Below, in pieces: positions 18,201 through 25,836 of a stretch of DNA of 28,426 nucleotides. The position numbers and the translations under genes are program-made. The stretch is from contig PBXZ01000177.1 in the NCBI GenBank assembly GCA_002729415.1, positions 1-28,426 on the forward strand, in the 5' to 3' direction. The stretch comes from UBA9662 sp002729415. Its GTDB lineage: Bacteria; Poribacteria; WGA-4E; UBA9662. The notes under the pieces are model-generated. The model did not search any database, was not told the DNA's origin, and saw nothing but the letters and a program-made list of their open reading frames with translations. Position 1 is the first letter of the stretch; every line of letters starts with the position of its first letter.

Positions 18201-18556
18201 ACCCCTCCTTCCAGNCGGCCCTGAGCCGGCCACNGNTCCGGAAAAACGAGACCATCGAATGCTGGCGCGAACGNCACTACGAACTGCTCCGGAANGGCAA
18301 CTGGATCTCGGGCATCTTTGATCGTGTCCACGTGANCTACGGCTCCGATGGCATGCCGCTCCGCGCCACCATCCTTGATTTCAANACCGACCGGATGGAG
18401 ACNGNATCCGACGCCGCTGACGCCGCNNANCACTATCGNNCGCAACTCGAGAGCTATCGTGAAGCCATCACNCAGCTTCTCGGNCTTCCAACTGCGCGGA
18501 TCACCACCCTCCTCCTCTTCACCAAGCTCCCCCTTGTCATGGAGCTCAACCCTTAA
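15245..18556 (+). CDS. addA: AddA-like UvrD/RecB helicase-nuclease
   Basis: The ATP-driven helicase and nuclease subunit of the AddAB complex, 1103 aa. Superfamily 1A motifs are all visible: Walker A ASAGSGKTW (K18), VTFTRKAAGEF, Walker B LLDEFQDTS (D405, E406), DVKQAIY.WRGGD (motif III), VMTIHKAKGLTFD (near H735) and YVGLTRAR (motif VI, near 814). The C-terminal RecB-type nuclease keeps GIFDRVH (D1026) and ILDF.TDR (D1045, with the lysine at the N-containing codon 1047). It starts with GTG 15245, whose last bases overlap the addB TGA (GTGA), which suggests translational coupling and a 1:1 complex. Many N bases at 16.5-18.5 kb cover the helicase core and nuclease without breaking the frame. 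Chi recognition cannot be judged from sequence. Confidence 0.9.
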   Translation: MTSPLQNERILASAGSGKTWQLTNRYLAIMGQALLAKEEIRPERIVAVTFTRKAAGEFFESILEKLASAALDEKARANLAQDPADPSYPILSQLGREDYVHLLSVFLKCMPSLFLGTLDSFFSNILRSFPAEFGLSSQFDILDEHAADLARHDVYREVFRNRNDQHQGEFLEAFKRATFGQEEARVINQLDRFVSRHHGIFLHAADRALWGNPAAIWPRGCPWTGTSGSHEDDFASLFEILEDQELSEKQWDYWREFRDQTLVHSPGNPLPQRVVFFLEKFLDPGNWSAIQAGESSFKVGHRLQHFRDDACEIIHRLITRLISHEIAVHLKRTQGVWHVLNQYERNYSSLVRRRGQLTFSDLEIILSGRDLHAQSSPILSQKPDELERLRIDYRLDGRFDHWLLDEFQDTSHLQWSIIEPLIDEVVQDVSQHRSLFQVXDVKQAIYXWRGGDTRLFDDXHERYXGTEDXPRSLRSRSLDVSWRSXGDVIXMVNSVFXNTXALEXXQXPXXTIXRWEWNPXXVAPXNKDLPGYAAFYXPIXGEGNTVKREDCFALTLELLEEIQPIAXGLSCAILVQDNXTXREIVDYLRAHTRSEXPVASEAEISPALDNPXTQXLLSLIRVAAHPANRYAWRHLTFSXLATLLPPXPAGLSXEXLASLHXXGYEHTLRDWXDRFESAGIXLDXXAEHRIAELALAARXFDQXGNGGXXQFLRFAENYTVRGVTTSAAVQVMTXHKAKGLTFDXVXLPSLDGDSLSIPRRDSGHIAVHRNRXTRXPEWXFDIPXRIISDTDPVLHDYWQDQEAEXAYEQLCKFYVGLTRARXANXLIXXXLPXRSXKXNXIRLLHETIAQDXPPTXEIGQARALXLYESSGXTANPKWFEXYRXEQXPEPPGDEESAPSXLEPREHPRRXIPSAPXSXNLXXGSLFSREXHXARNHXXIVHALLEXXEWXDXLXPPGDVPCWEXHRHRAPHLXEAAREEVXRSLADPSFQXALSRPXXRKNETIECWREXHYELLRXGNWISGIFDRVHVXYGSDGMPLRATILDFXTDRMEXXSDAADAXXHYXXQLESYREAIXQLLXLPTARITTLLLFTKLPLVMELNP

Positions 18557-18604
18557 CTGCCGNTCNNCGCATCACNACTGTCGAAACCGGACGGCTCTTT
18601 CCGC

Positions 18605-19453
18605 GTGCTCCANTCCCCCCGCCCCATCACGCCCACCGACGTCGGCANCCACTACGACCGGCTGGACTGGTTCTACCGCTCCTTCTGGGGTGAACACCTC
18701 CATCACGGNGTCTGGGAGGCCGGGGANGNCCATTCCGTGGAAGAGGGCACGACCCGCCTCCTCGAACTCCTNCTTGCTCCNCTCGAACCCGGACCNGGCN
18801 GCCGGATCATCGACATCGGCTGCGGCTATGGGGCCGATGCCCGTCGGATCGCGGAGAANAGCGGCGCTTCNGTCACCGGCCTCACCATCTCCCGCTCCCA
18901 GGCGGAAAGNGCCCGGCGGNAACCGGCNCCGGGCCGCGGAACAGTGCGGATTGAACAGGGNGACTGGCTCCACAACGACTTCCCNGACNACAGCTTCNAT
19001 GCCGGCCTGGCCATCGAGTCGCTCGCCCANATGCCGGACAAGGAGGCGTTTTTCNGCGAACTGCACCGCGTTCTGGTNCCGGGTGGGCGAACCGCCCTCG
19101 CCTGCTGGACCGTCACTCCGNATCCCACCGCTCTCGAGCACCTGCTTCTCAGGCACCTCTGCCTGGAGGGAACCCTTCCATCCCTCGGCACGGTGGAAAA
19201 CTACCGTCAGNTTGCNGAGAGCGCCGNTCTCGCCGTGGTCGCCTGCCGCGATCTCACGGAACTGGTTGNGCCGACCTGGNAACTCATCGCGCGGCGNNTC
19301 CTGCGCGCCCTTCCTCAANCACGTTTTCTGGGTCCCGCCCTGNGNNTGGCTTTACGCCGNCCCCCNCTGGTCTTCACCATNCCCGCCATGATCCTCGCCT
19401 ACCGCACGGGCGCCCTCCGCTATACGGCCTTCTGGCTGGAGAAACNATCGTGA
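18605..19453 (+). CDS. SAM-dependent methyltransferase (class I)
   Basis: A class I methyltransferase of about 282 aa. It opens with YDRLDWFYRSFWGEHLHHGVWEAG, an N-terminus shared by tocopherol and glycine-betaine-pathway methyltransferases and related small-molecule enzymes. Motif I is IIDIGCGYGADARRIAE, followed by the VTGLTISRSQAE acidic/serine loop, the motif IV region AGLAIESLA.MPDKE and HRVL.PGGR. The family adds a methyl group to small molecules such as quinones, tocopherols, sarcosine or lipids; the substrate is not identifiable. The GTG 18605 start gives a normal N-terminus; no ATG lies close upstream. It follows addA by 48 bases on the same strand and may be cotranscribed. Around 40 N bases hide some residues. 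It converges with the minus-strand M15 gene. Confidence 0.8.
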   Translation: MLXSPRPITPTDVGXHYDRLDWFYRSFWGEHLHHXVWEAGXXHSVEEGTTRLLELXLAXLEPGXGXRIIDIGCGYGADARRIAEXSGAXVTGLTISRSQAEXARRXPXPGRGTVRIEQXDWLHNDFXDXSFXAGLAIESLAXMPDKEAFFXELHRVLXPGGRTALACWTVTPXPTALEHLLLRHLCLEGTLPSLGTVENYRQXXESAXLAVVACRDLTELVXPTWXLIARXXLRALPQXRFLGPALXXALRXPXLVFTXPAMILAYRTGALRYTAFWLEKXS

Positions 19454-19478
19454 GGCCCCGCTGGCCGNCGNCCANCNC

Positions 19479-20027
19479 CTACCACTCCACGTGCACGTGC
19501 GTCCGGTGCCCCGGTATTCCCGGTCCNCGCACCTCNCGCGCTCCCAACTGNCGGCATCTCNTCATGAAACCCTTCACNTGGGGGTTCNCCCACCCGACCT
19601 TGATCCCATTGATGTAATCGACATCAAAGGCCGCTCCTTCGTAGTGGCGCGATTTGCCGCTATGCGAACCACCCGCNAGCTCCGTCACCCGGAACGACCA
19701 GCCGGAACGGGTCAGNTAGTGCATGGCCCACAAGACGCGGTTGTCGAGATAGGCTGATCCNCCGGGAGCNCGCTGATAGGNACTGCGNNTTGANCGCTGG
19801 CCCCGCTCCGCCTGGCGCATATTGTCAACGGCAGTGGCATTNTCACGCCGACCGCTTACGTGAAAGTTGGCCAGACCCACTCTNGGATTACGCAGGAGCG
19901 AATANGCCAGNGTCTGGCGCACCGAAATCGACTGNGAGGNNCCCAACGANCCGGANCTGCATCCTCCACTCAGCAGGACTCCGGCAAGAACCATGATNGC
20001 AANGGCCAGNGATGCNGTCCCTCTCAC
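19479..20027 (-). CDS. Lipoprotein M15-type peptidase (D-Ala-D-Ala carboxypeptidase-like)
   Basis: A putative periplasmic peptidoglycan peptidase of about 182 aa. The N-terminus ends in the lipobox LSGGC, so the protein should be anchored to a membrane as a lipoprotein. The zinc motif of M15/VanY enzymes is SRHYEGAAFDV (SxHxxGxAxD), and the second motif is HVHVEW at the C-terminal end. Together these supply the His, Asp and His ligands. The family trims D-amino-acid peptide bonds in cell-wall stem peptides. The start is the GTG at 20025-20027; the internal ATG at 19992-19994 would leave a signal too short. N bases blur about 20 residues. The neighbouring PhnA-family gene is divergent, with 116 bases between. 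Confidence 0.78.
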   Translation of the reverse strand: MRGXAXLAXXIMVLAGVLLSGGCXSXSLXXXQSISVRQXLXYSLLRNXRVGLANFHVSGRRXNATAVDNMRQAERGQXSXRSXYQXAPXGSAYLDNRVLWAMHXLTRSGWSFRVTEXAGGSHSGKSRHYEGAAFDVDYINGIKVGWXNPXVKGFMXRCXQLGAXEVXGPGIPGHRTHVHVEW

Positions 20028-20143
20028 GCGNCCACTNTATCACAGNAACAGCCCTGGTGACAATCAGAGGTGCNCATCTTGATACCGGNAAGATCCCCTG
20101 ATCCACGGCTTGCCTGACCCNCGATGGGAGTTTACCACCCCGC

Positions 20144-20545
20144 ATGGCCAAGGGATACGACGTGAATCAGGAGCGCAGGCAGGCCCTCTCCCTCTTCGGN
20201 AAGGANCTCGCCCGCCGGGCCAAGTCGAAGTGTGAACTGACCCAGGCCNGTGGAGTCCCCCTGGTCACCTANGAGATCCCGCCCGTCCCCAACGACCCCG
20301 ACTTTGAGCGCTGTCTNCTCGTCAGCGAGGACGTCCTGGCNCAANTGGAACAACCACGNAGCNTTCGTNCCGGCGAGTGGCGTCATCTCAACGAAGTCAT
20401 CTGGTCAGACATNCCTGCCGTNCANGCCATGGCCCTGCGCATCCTCCNCCANCTCGCCCCCGCCGAACCCTGGGCNCAGAACCTCATTGAGGAATCCTAC
20501 CTCGATNNCGGGGTGGANGCNCTGGCNAACGAGNCCCCCNTGTGA
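20144..20545 (+). CDS. PhnA-like protein with degenerate zinc ribbon
   Basis: A 133-residue protein of the PhnA (YjdM) family, named for its occurrence in phosphonate loci though its own role is not settled. It matches the family in order: QALSLF.K.LARRAKSKCELT, the IPPVPNDP-type loop, GEWRHLNEVIWSD, PA..AMALRIL, and the end LIEESYLD. In classical PhnA a zinc ribbon is built from CELC and CxxC pairs. Here the first is CELT and the second is reduced to a single Cys in ERC.LVSEDV, so zinc binding is doubtful. ATG 20144 follows a weak purine context. There is no other phosphonate gene nearby. It converges with the Nudix gene, 51 bases away. Several N bases near 20500-20545 blur its C-terminus. 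Confidence 0.78.
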   Translation: MAKGYDVNQERRQALSLFXKXLARRAKSKCELTQAXGVPLVTXEIPPVPNDPDFERCXLVSEDVLXQXEQPXSXRXGEWRHLNEVIWSDXPAXXAMALRILXXLAPAEPWXQNLIEESYLDXGVXXLXNEXPX

Positions 20546-20596
20546 ANTCNNCTGGNTGANCAACGCCCCNGCNCCGGGANAACTGCAAACCAAGCC

Positions 20597-21064
20597 TTAC
20601 NCNTCCACTCCGAAGAAGTCNCGCAGGACATCGCGGTGGACCGGNCGTTTGAAGGGCGGNAGCCACTGCAGGTCAAAGAGCGATGGCTTTACCCAGGTGT
20701 GNCTGCGAAACTCNCGNGGCTCCTGGTTCACGTTGATGGGAGGCGCNCCCTCCTTCAGGCGGCAGAGGAAATACGTCTGCGTCTGCCCGTCGAACTTTCC
20801 CTTCCTGCCCTTCTTGCTCTTCTTGACCTCTGGCGGGAAGAGGTAGCAGTAGCCGTCCCGGGACTCGAGCACCTCGTAGCTGGAAGGTGGCAAACCGACC
20901 TCCTCCTCCACCTCACGGTGCAGGGCCTCCAGCGGAGACTCTCCCTCGTCCATCCCTCCCTGCGGAAACTGCCAGGCCCCCTCGATCTTCAAGCGTTCGC
21001 AGATCAGGAGTTGATCNTGGTCATCAAGAAGCAGGAACGCCACATTGGGACGATAGGTCGGCAC
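20597..21064 (-). CDS. Nudix hydrolase, RppH-like (RNA or dinucleoside polyphosphate pyrophosphohydrolase)
   Basis: A 155-residue Nudix hydrolase closest in style to RppH/NudH, which removes pyrophosphate from the 5' end of mRNA to start decay, or cleaves diadenosine polyphosphates. The start YRPNVAFLLLDD is typical of RppH. The family motif WQFPQGGMDEGE leads into the Nudix box (G..DEGESP.EAL.REV.EEVGL). The C-terminal half has TQTYFLCRL and a FR.HTWVKP segment, as in RppH. The start is GTG 21062-21064, right before MPTYRPNVAF; no ATG is better placed. It is divergent from the secreted unknown, across a 125-base gap with no clear promoter. N bases affect only the last third of the protein. 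Confidence 0.85.
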   Translation of the reverse strand: MPTYRPNVAFLLLDDXDQLLICERLKIEGAWQFPQGGMDEGESPLEALHREVEEEVGLPPSSYEVLESRDGYCYLFPPEVKKSKKGRKGKFDGQTQTYFLCRLKEXAPPINVNQEXXEFRXHTWVKPSLFDLQWXPPFKXPVHRDVLXDFFGVXX

Positions 21065-21177
21065 GAACANAGAAAAGCGGNTCGCANCNCCTCCTACAAT
21101 CGAGAACTGCAGGGGATATCCCNCAAACGATCCTTTGACGCGCCNNGATCCAACCCTAATATTGCTGGTGACAAACC

Positions 21178-21182
21178 AAGGA
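21178..21182 (+). promoter_or_regulatory. Shine-Dalgarno site for the secreted unknown
   Basis: AAGGA, 7 bases before ATG 21190. It is one of the few clear ribosome binding sites in the window and fixes the start of the following gene. Confidence 0.5.
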
Positions 21183-21189
21183 TACGATC

Positions 21190-21732
21190 ATGAAAACACT
21201 GCCCGTCCTCGCTCTCTTCGTCATGTCCCTGCTCGCCGGAGCCCAGGACACNGCCAACCCCAACAGCACTGCCACCGGCCAGGACGGCAAGCNCTTCAAC
21301 GATTCCCTGGCAGAGAAAGGTTTCTGGCAGGGNTCCCTGCCCGGTGGCAGCTACCTGGTGGCCCTCAGNCGCATCACCTCCATCAGCAAGCACGAATATC
21401 TCCTCGACGGNAACCTGATCNTCACCGAGGTCACNATCGACACCCTCGGCGCCACCACCCTGCGCGTCTATCAGATCACTCCCGCCGCCCANTACGGCTC
21501 TCTCGCCACCGGTCGCAAGATCGTGGAACGCGGCAAGGACCTGCTGGACCGGGCTGGNCAACGCACCGGAGCCGACGTGGCCAACATGGTCCATAAGNAG
21601 TATCCTGCCACCACCCACTCCAAGACCATCGAGTTTCGNGTGAAGGATCTCGGCACCCTGGANGCCCTCCACAACAGTGCNCGCACCGCGTGGATCAGCN
21701 GCAAGGGGCGNAAGTTNNNCGTCAACGAGTAG
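21190..21732 (+). CDS. Secreted protein of unknown function
   Basis: A 180-residue exported protein with an N-terminal signal peptide (MKTLPVLALFVMSLLAGAQD) and a clear ribosome binding site. The mature part opens with a low-complexity Asn/Thr/Gly spacer (ANPNSTATGQDGK). Then come an amphipathic beta-rich core (SLPGGSYLVALSRITSISKHEYLLDG, LGATTLRVYQITP) and a lysine/arginine-rich helical stretch (RKIVERGKDLLDRAGQRTGADVANMV) before a beta-rich end (KTIEFRVKDLGTLDALH). I recognise no family. It resembles the kind of conserved secreted proteins that neighbour envelope genes in verrucomicrobia, but that is an impression only. It is convergent with the AsmA-like gene, 61 bases away. Confidence 0.72.
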   Translation: MKTLPVLALFVMSLLAGAQDXANPNSTATGQDGKXFNDSLAEKGFWQXSLPGGSYLVALXRITSISKHEYLLDXNLIXTEVXIDTLGATTLRVYQITPAAXYGSLATGRKIVERGKDLLDRAXQRTGADVANMVHKXYPATTHSKTIEFXVKDLGTLXALHNSXRTAWISXKGXKXXVNE

Positions 21733-21793
21733 CTNCCGCNGAGCAATTGCCCGGCCACATNATGCNGGCGGGCNCCATGNCNGCGACCTGCTG

Positions 21794-23674
21794 TTACTTN
21801 TTAATCCCCANCTCCCGCTCNGGAAGNCTCTNCTGCTTCTTCGGCGGCTGATNGGGCAACTTCCCCTTCTCCCCGGTTCCCGGGCTCTTTTCCTTCTCGT
21901 CTGCCNGCTTCTCCTTTTCNCCGGNGGCCTCCTCGNCCTCNNCCTTCTTCTCNCCAGATTCAATTCCCAGTTCCCGCCCGATCAGGTCGAGNNCCTTCCC
22001 GGGCNCCTTCCCCAGATCCCGNAACAGCGGAAGACCTNCCTCCTTCTTGTCGTCNCGACCGGTTTGCTCATCCGNCGGNGTCTTCTCCNTNGCTTCCCCG
22101 GTGGGNTCCTCTTNCTTCCCGGGCTCTTNCNCNTCCCCGGGTAATTCCGGNAGCTCTCCGGGCNCATGGTTCCNNTCNCGNCCCCGTGGCNATCCCAGGA
22201 TNCCNTCAATCACACTGCCAACCCCGTCTTGAAGGGGCTTAACNGGGTTGGNAATTCCACTCAGGATGTCACTACCNCGNCCGATGATCNCGGCCCCGAG
22301 NTCNGCAGCCGCNCCCCCNGTCTTCCAGAGCGTCNTGGCCANCTCTNCCGCCACCTTNCCTCCCTGCNTGAGNACCAGNTGGCCGTTCACCATTTCATAC
22401 ATCCACTCGAANCCNGCNGCNATCAGGCGGTCGCTCANGTCCTCCCGCGGGNNNNTGGTCGTGCCCGTGATTTTNACCGGNGNCCAGTGCAGCCCTTCCC
22501 TGCCNGGATGNAAGACCCGGTGGGCNGCGCCCGGAATNCTGGCCAGCGTGGAGGGCGTAAGCCCCAGGNGCAGATCCCCGTCAAGTTGACCGTCCTCNAT
22601 CGTGAGCNNGCCNTCGATCCGCAACAGGCCATCGCTCACAANCACGATATCGGTAAGCTCCAGTCGCTTCCCTTCCTGCCTGAATTNCANNTCCGCCCTG
22701 CGCAGNGAAAGACGNCGNAANCGTTCGGTCGCGGTGTAGGATGCGATNCGGTCAAGNANCGGAAGAGCGGTGAGATNNCCNTCNCTCANNCGCAGGTCTC
22801 CNGCNATGAGAGGNGTCTNCNNNANCTCNCCNTCCACCNTGAANNTGGAAGTNANCTCACCGGTGATGCGCTTGGNCCAGTCNTCNGGNACCACCTCNTC
22901 ACACTGCACNTCNNCCAGNCTNCCCTCGAANAANTAGTCNCCGCTCCCGAAATCGATCTCTCCCTCNGTGGCCAGNNGTCCCGAGGAAAAGACCTTCCAC
23001 GATCCATTCTTGAGGATGAGTTCATCATCGATGTAGCGCAGGTTCGCCTTCTGGAGATCCANNNTGGGGAAAAGNGANAGCGGGGTAAGCAGCTGCCCNC
23101 GGGAAAGNGNNGCCTCGTAGGANCCCCTGCNCTGNCCCGGTTTCAGTATTCCCTTCACCTCNNCCCAGCGCAGCGCNGTNTCNCCNAANTCCACCNNNCC
23201 NCTNAGTTCATCNATNCGCGCGGTCTCNAACTTGANCNCCTNCCGGCCNNNNTCCTCAAANTGNGGNCCNTCTNTNGTNACATCCACCTCCACNTNCAGC
23301 CGNCGCANCTGNAGTTCTTCAGTCTCAACCCGTTTTCTCANAAGGGGAACAAAGCGGACCTCGGTCTTCAATTCCTCTGCCTCAATGCGACGGATCAGGC
23401 CCTCACCCTCTGCAATGAAATTAGGAGNGCTCAATTCAATCCCGTCCCACTTGAATNTGTCGAACTCAGCCTCCACCTCCAGCGCCTCACTCACCTTGAG
23501 GTTCACCAGTAGACGGAAACCGTCACTGCGCAGNTAGTTCTTCAGCCACATGTAGCNAANCGGCACCAGCAGGGCNCCCAGCACCAGAATCCCCACCAGC
23601 AGGCGCCCNANCCACACCCGGGTGCTGCTGCCCCGGGAGGACCCGGCTCGTCTACGTNCTCTGCGGGAGGCCAT
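21794..23674 (-). CDS. Large AsmA-like envelope protein with low-complexity tail
   Basis: A membrane-anchored protein of about 626 aa. It has a basic, serine-rich start (MASRR.RRRAGSSRGSS), then one membrane helix (about 22-42, LLVGILVL.ALLVP) and a long periplasmic part. That part has the beta-rich repeats of the AsmA/TamB-like family, for example LTDIV.VSDGLLRI.G.LT (about 360-380) and GLTPSTLA.IPG. Such proteins span or approach the outer membrane and are linked to lipid or outer-membrane traffic; the exact subfamily is uncertain because about 150 N bases mask residues. The last 130 or so residues are low complexity, rich in Pro, Glu, Lys and Gly. The start ATG 23672-23674 is 3 bases after the stop of a possible 63-codon frame. 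Confidence 0.6.
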   Translation of the reverse strand: MASRRXRRRAGSSRGSSTRVWXGRLLVGILVLXALLVPXXYMWLKNXLRSDGFRLLVNLKVSEALEVEAEFDXFKWDGIELSXPNFIAEGEGLIRRIEAEELKTEVRFVPLXRKRVETEEXQXXRLXVEVDXXXXXXXFEXXGRXXXKXETAXXDEXXXXVXXXXXALRWXEVKGILKPXQXRXSYEXXLSXGQLLTPXXLFPXXDLQKANLRYIDDELILKNGSWKVFSSGXLAXEGEIDFGSXDXXFEXXLXXVQCXEVXXXDWXKRITGEXTSXFXVXXEXXXXPLXXGDLXXXXXXLTALPXLDXIASYTATEXXXRLXLRRAXXXFRQEGKRLELTDIVXVSDGLLRIXGXLTXEDGQLDGDLXLGLTPSTLAXIPGXAHRVXHXGREGLHWXPXKITGTTXXPREDXSDRLXXXXFEWMYEMVNGXLXLXQGXKVAXEXAXTLWKXGXAAXXLGAXIIXXGSDILSGIXNXVKPLQDGVGSVIXXILGXPRXXXXNHXPGEXPELPGXXXEPGKXEXPTGEXXEKXPXDEQTGXDDKKEXGLPLXRDLGKXPGKXLDLIGRELGIESXEKKXEXEEAXXEKEKXADEKEKSPGTGEKGKLPXQPPKKQXXLXEREXGIXK

Positions 23675-23677
23675 TAC

Positions 23678-23869
23678 TTACGAGAGGGTAACACTCNTCC
23701 GGGTNCGCTCAAGATTCCTCTTTNCTGCCCCGATCAGGNAAGTCCCTGCCGAAACGCCCCTGGCCTTGCGACGTTTGTACTTCCCAGCAGGCGGAGGGTG
23801 GGTTTCAATCCCGAGGTTGATCCCTCCGCCCGNTTTCGCATCCGGCCCCATCGCCACCCCGATCCCCAT
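23678..23869 (-). CDS. Possible 63-aa basic peptide upstream of the AsmA-like gene
   Basis: An ATG-started frame of 63 codons that ends 3 bases before the AsmA-like ATG. It would encode a basic peptide with an AGKYKRRKARGVSAG stretch, and its tight spacing is what an operon would show. It lies in a 200-base gap between divergent genes, has no recognisable family, and the GC-rich context makes such frames common, so it may be chance. Confidence 0.22.
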   Translation of the reverse strand: MGIGVAMGPDAKXGGGINLGIETHPPPAGKYKRRKARGVSAGTXLIGAXKRNLEXTRXSVTLS

Positions 23870-23874
23870 CCAGC

Positions 23875-25647
23875 GTGCTAGAGCTCAAGGAGGTCTGTTT
23901 CACCATCCAGAAAGACGGCGANCCCGTTCACCTCGTGAACAAAGCCAGTCTCGCTGTTCCACGGGGACACTTCATGGCCATCGTGGGCCCCTCCGGCTGC
24001 GGAAAGACCACTCTCCTCAAGACCATCGCCGGACTCAACCCCGAGTCCGAAGGCTCCCTCTGGTGGGACGGGCGCAATCTCTCCGAGGAGGGCGACCTGG
24101 AACCATGGGAAATCGGCTACGTTCCCCAGTTCTCCATCGCCTACGACGAACTCACCGTCGATGAGGCGGTCGAGNCCGCAACCCGCCTGCGGGTAAAGAG
24201 CAGGAACCTTGAGGATCTTGACCAGCGTATCGACCGCNTCCTTGAGGAAACCGGTCTGGCTCCCATTGCCGACCGCCATATCAAGGTCCTCTCCGGCGGA
24301 CAGAAGCGGCGCCTCGGACTCGCCATGGAGCTCGTCTCCGACCCCAAGCTTCTCCTCTGTGACGAGGTCACCANCGGACTTGATCCCCGTTCCGAACGCG
24401 AAATCGTACATCTCCTCCACGACCTTTCCCGNAACGATGGCCGCACCGTTATCCTGGTCACGCACTCTCTCGCTCATCTCNAACTCTACGACTCGATCCT
24501 CGTAAACCACGAGGGCAGCGTCGCCTNCCACGGTCCCCCNGNCCAGCTCACCCACTACTTCTCGGTCGACGACTCCGAGGAAGTCTACCCCGCCCTCGCC
24601 AAGCAGACTGGTGAGGAATGGCAGGANTCCTGGGNAAAACACCGCGNAGCCTACTACCGAAAGCTCGAACGNACGCGCNAACTCCATATCGAGACCGGCG
24701 TGATCAAGTTGCCCGCCAGTGAGGAATCCACCGGCGAAGAGGACGAACAGGCGACCAAGAAGAAGAAGAAGAACAAAACTGNGCCTCTTCGCCTGCCGAG
24801 CACCTTCAGCCAATTCGGAACCTTGCTCACCCGGCGCTGGAAAATCTTCTTCCGCGACCGNACCCAGGTCCTGCTCCAGGTCGCCATCCTGCTCTGCTTC
24901 CCCATCCTCGTTACTTTCTTTGCCGAACGGGGAAAGGAGCCCATCAAGCGCCTCTCTGATATTCCAGAGGAGAATATCGTCCTCGAACTGCAATCCCGGG
25001 TCGAGGTCCGCGAGGACCAGATCCGGGTCGGCGCCGCCGTCTCGGGAATGATCATGTTCGAGGTCATCCTCCTCGCCCTGATGGGCTCCAACAATGCCGC
25101 CCGCGAAGTGNCNGGGGAACGGAAGATCATGGAGAAGGAGAAGTTCNGCGGCGTCCGCCCAGTCTCCTACCTTCTCAGTAAACTCGCCTTCCTCACCTGT
25201 CTCATCCTTGCGCAGTCACTCTGGATGGCCATGTTCGTGGAGTTCTTCTGGCAATTCAGTGGCTCCTTTGTCAGCCATGTCTCCTTCCTCATCCTCNTCA
25301 ACGCCTCCATCACCGCGATCTGCCTGGCCATCTCTTCCATCATGAAGACCCCGGANCAGTCTTCCCTCCTCTCCATCTATCTCGTCGGCTTCCAACTCCC
25401 CCTCAGCGGCGCCGTCCTCGCCCTTCCCGAGTTCTTCGAAAACCTCACTCAACCCTTCGTCTCCGCCTACTGGGCGTGGTCCGGCAGCATCGANGCCCTC
25501 GGTGGCAATATCCATACCGCCGTCGATGTGATCACCGANACCGAACTCTCACCCGGCAATATCTGTTTCTTCGCTCTCTGCGCCCAGACCATGGTTGGAA
25601 TCATTGCAGCCTGGATGGGAATGGTGCGCCACCAATGGGACAATTAG
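23875..25647 (+). CDS. ABC transporter, fused ATPase and permease (ABCG/ABC-2-like half transporter)
   Basis: A single-chain half transporter of 590 aa. Residues about 1-230 are an ATPase: Walker A VGPSGCGKTT (about 37-46), the Q-loop region YVPQF, signature LSGGQKRRLGL (from 139), Walker B LLLCDEVT.GLDP (D163, E164) and an H-loop in VTHSL. A charged linker around 285-300 contains KKKKKNK. The C-terminal half has about six hydrophobic segments of an ABC-2-type membrane domain, as in the ABCG (White) family and bacterial exporters. DEVT in place of DEPT is a known variant. It probably exports a lipid or other hydrophobic compound, and as a half transporter should work as a dimer. The start is GTG 23875. 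A 189-base gap follows it. Confidence 0.85.
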   Translation: MLELKEVCFTIQKDGXPVHLVNKASLAVPRGHFMAIVGPSGCGKTTLLKTIAGLNPESEGSLWWDGRNLSEEGDLEPWEIGYVPQFSIAYDELTVDEAVEXATRLRVKSRNLEDLDQRIDRXLEETGLAPIADRHIKVLSGGQKRRLGLAMELVSDPKLLLCDEVTXGLDPRSEREIVHLLHDLSXNDGRTVILVTHSLAHLXLYDSILVNHEGSVAXHGPXXQLTHYFSVDDSEEVYPALAKQTGEEWQXSWXKHRXAYYRKLEXTRXLHIETGVIKLPASEESTGEEDEQATKKKKKNKTXPLRLPSTFSQFGTLLTRRWKIFFRDXTQVLLQVAILLCFPILVTFFAERGKEPIKRLSDIPEENIVLELQSRVEVREDQIRVGAAVSGMIMFEVILLALMGSNNAAREVXGERKIMEKEKFXGVRPVSYLLSKLAFLTCLILAQSLWMAMFVEFFWQFSGSFVSHVSFLILXNASITAICLAISSIMKTPXQSSLLSIYLVGFQLPLSGAVLALPEFFENLTQPFVSAYWAWSGSIXALGGNIHTAVDVITXTELSPGNICFFALCAQTMVGIIAAWMGMVRHQWDN

Positions 25648-25690
25648 GCCTCTTTCCCCATGAATTGCCNCCNCAAATGACAGCTCCCAN

Positions 25691-25708
25691 ATCACCCGAA
25701 CGGGTGGA
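25691..25708. repeat. Short inverted repeat after the ABC transporter gene
   Basis: CACCC-GAAC-GGGTG forms a 5-bp stem with a tetraloop within the first 60 bases after the ABC gene stop. It may help end transcription, but there is no T-tract. Confidence is low. Confidence 0.2.
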
Positions 25709-25749
25709 TCAGGGCTGCCTCTGCTCCTTTCTCCGAACCCTCCCGGGCC

Positions 25750-25765
25750 GGAATTCCCGAATTCC
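25750..25765. repeat. Inverted repeat GGAATT-CCCG-AATTCC in the gap after the ABC gene
   Basis: A perfect 6-bp stem with a 4-base loop that lies between the ABC gene and the small anchored protein. It could be a terminator stem or an operator for the downstream gene. No T-tract is present. The rest of this 189-base gap (25648-25836) contains TAGAAT twice (near 25792 and 25824), possible -10 elements, but no convincing -35 element. Confidence 0.25.
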
Positions 25766-25836
25766 TAGGTTTAGCAATCTCCGATTCCCCNGTAGAATCC
25801 CACTGTTCCTTCCCNTTAGCGCTTAGAATCAAGAAT

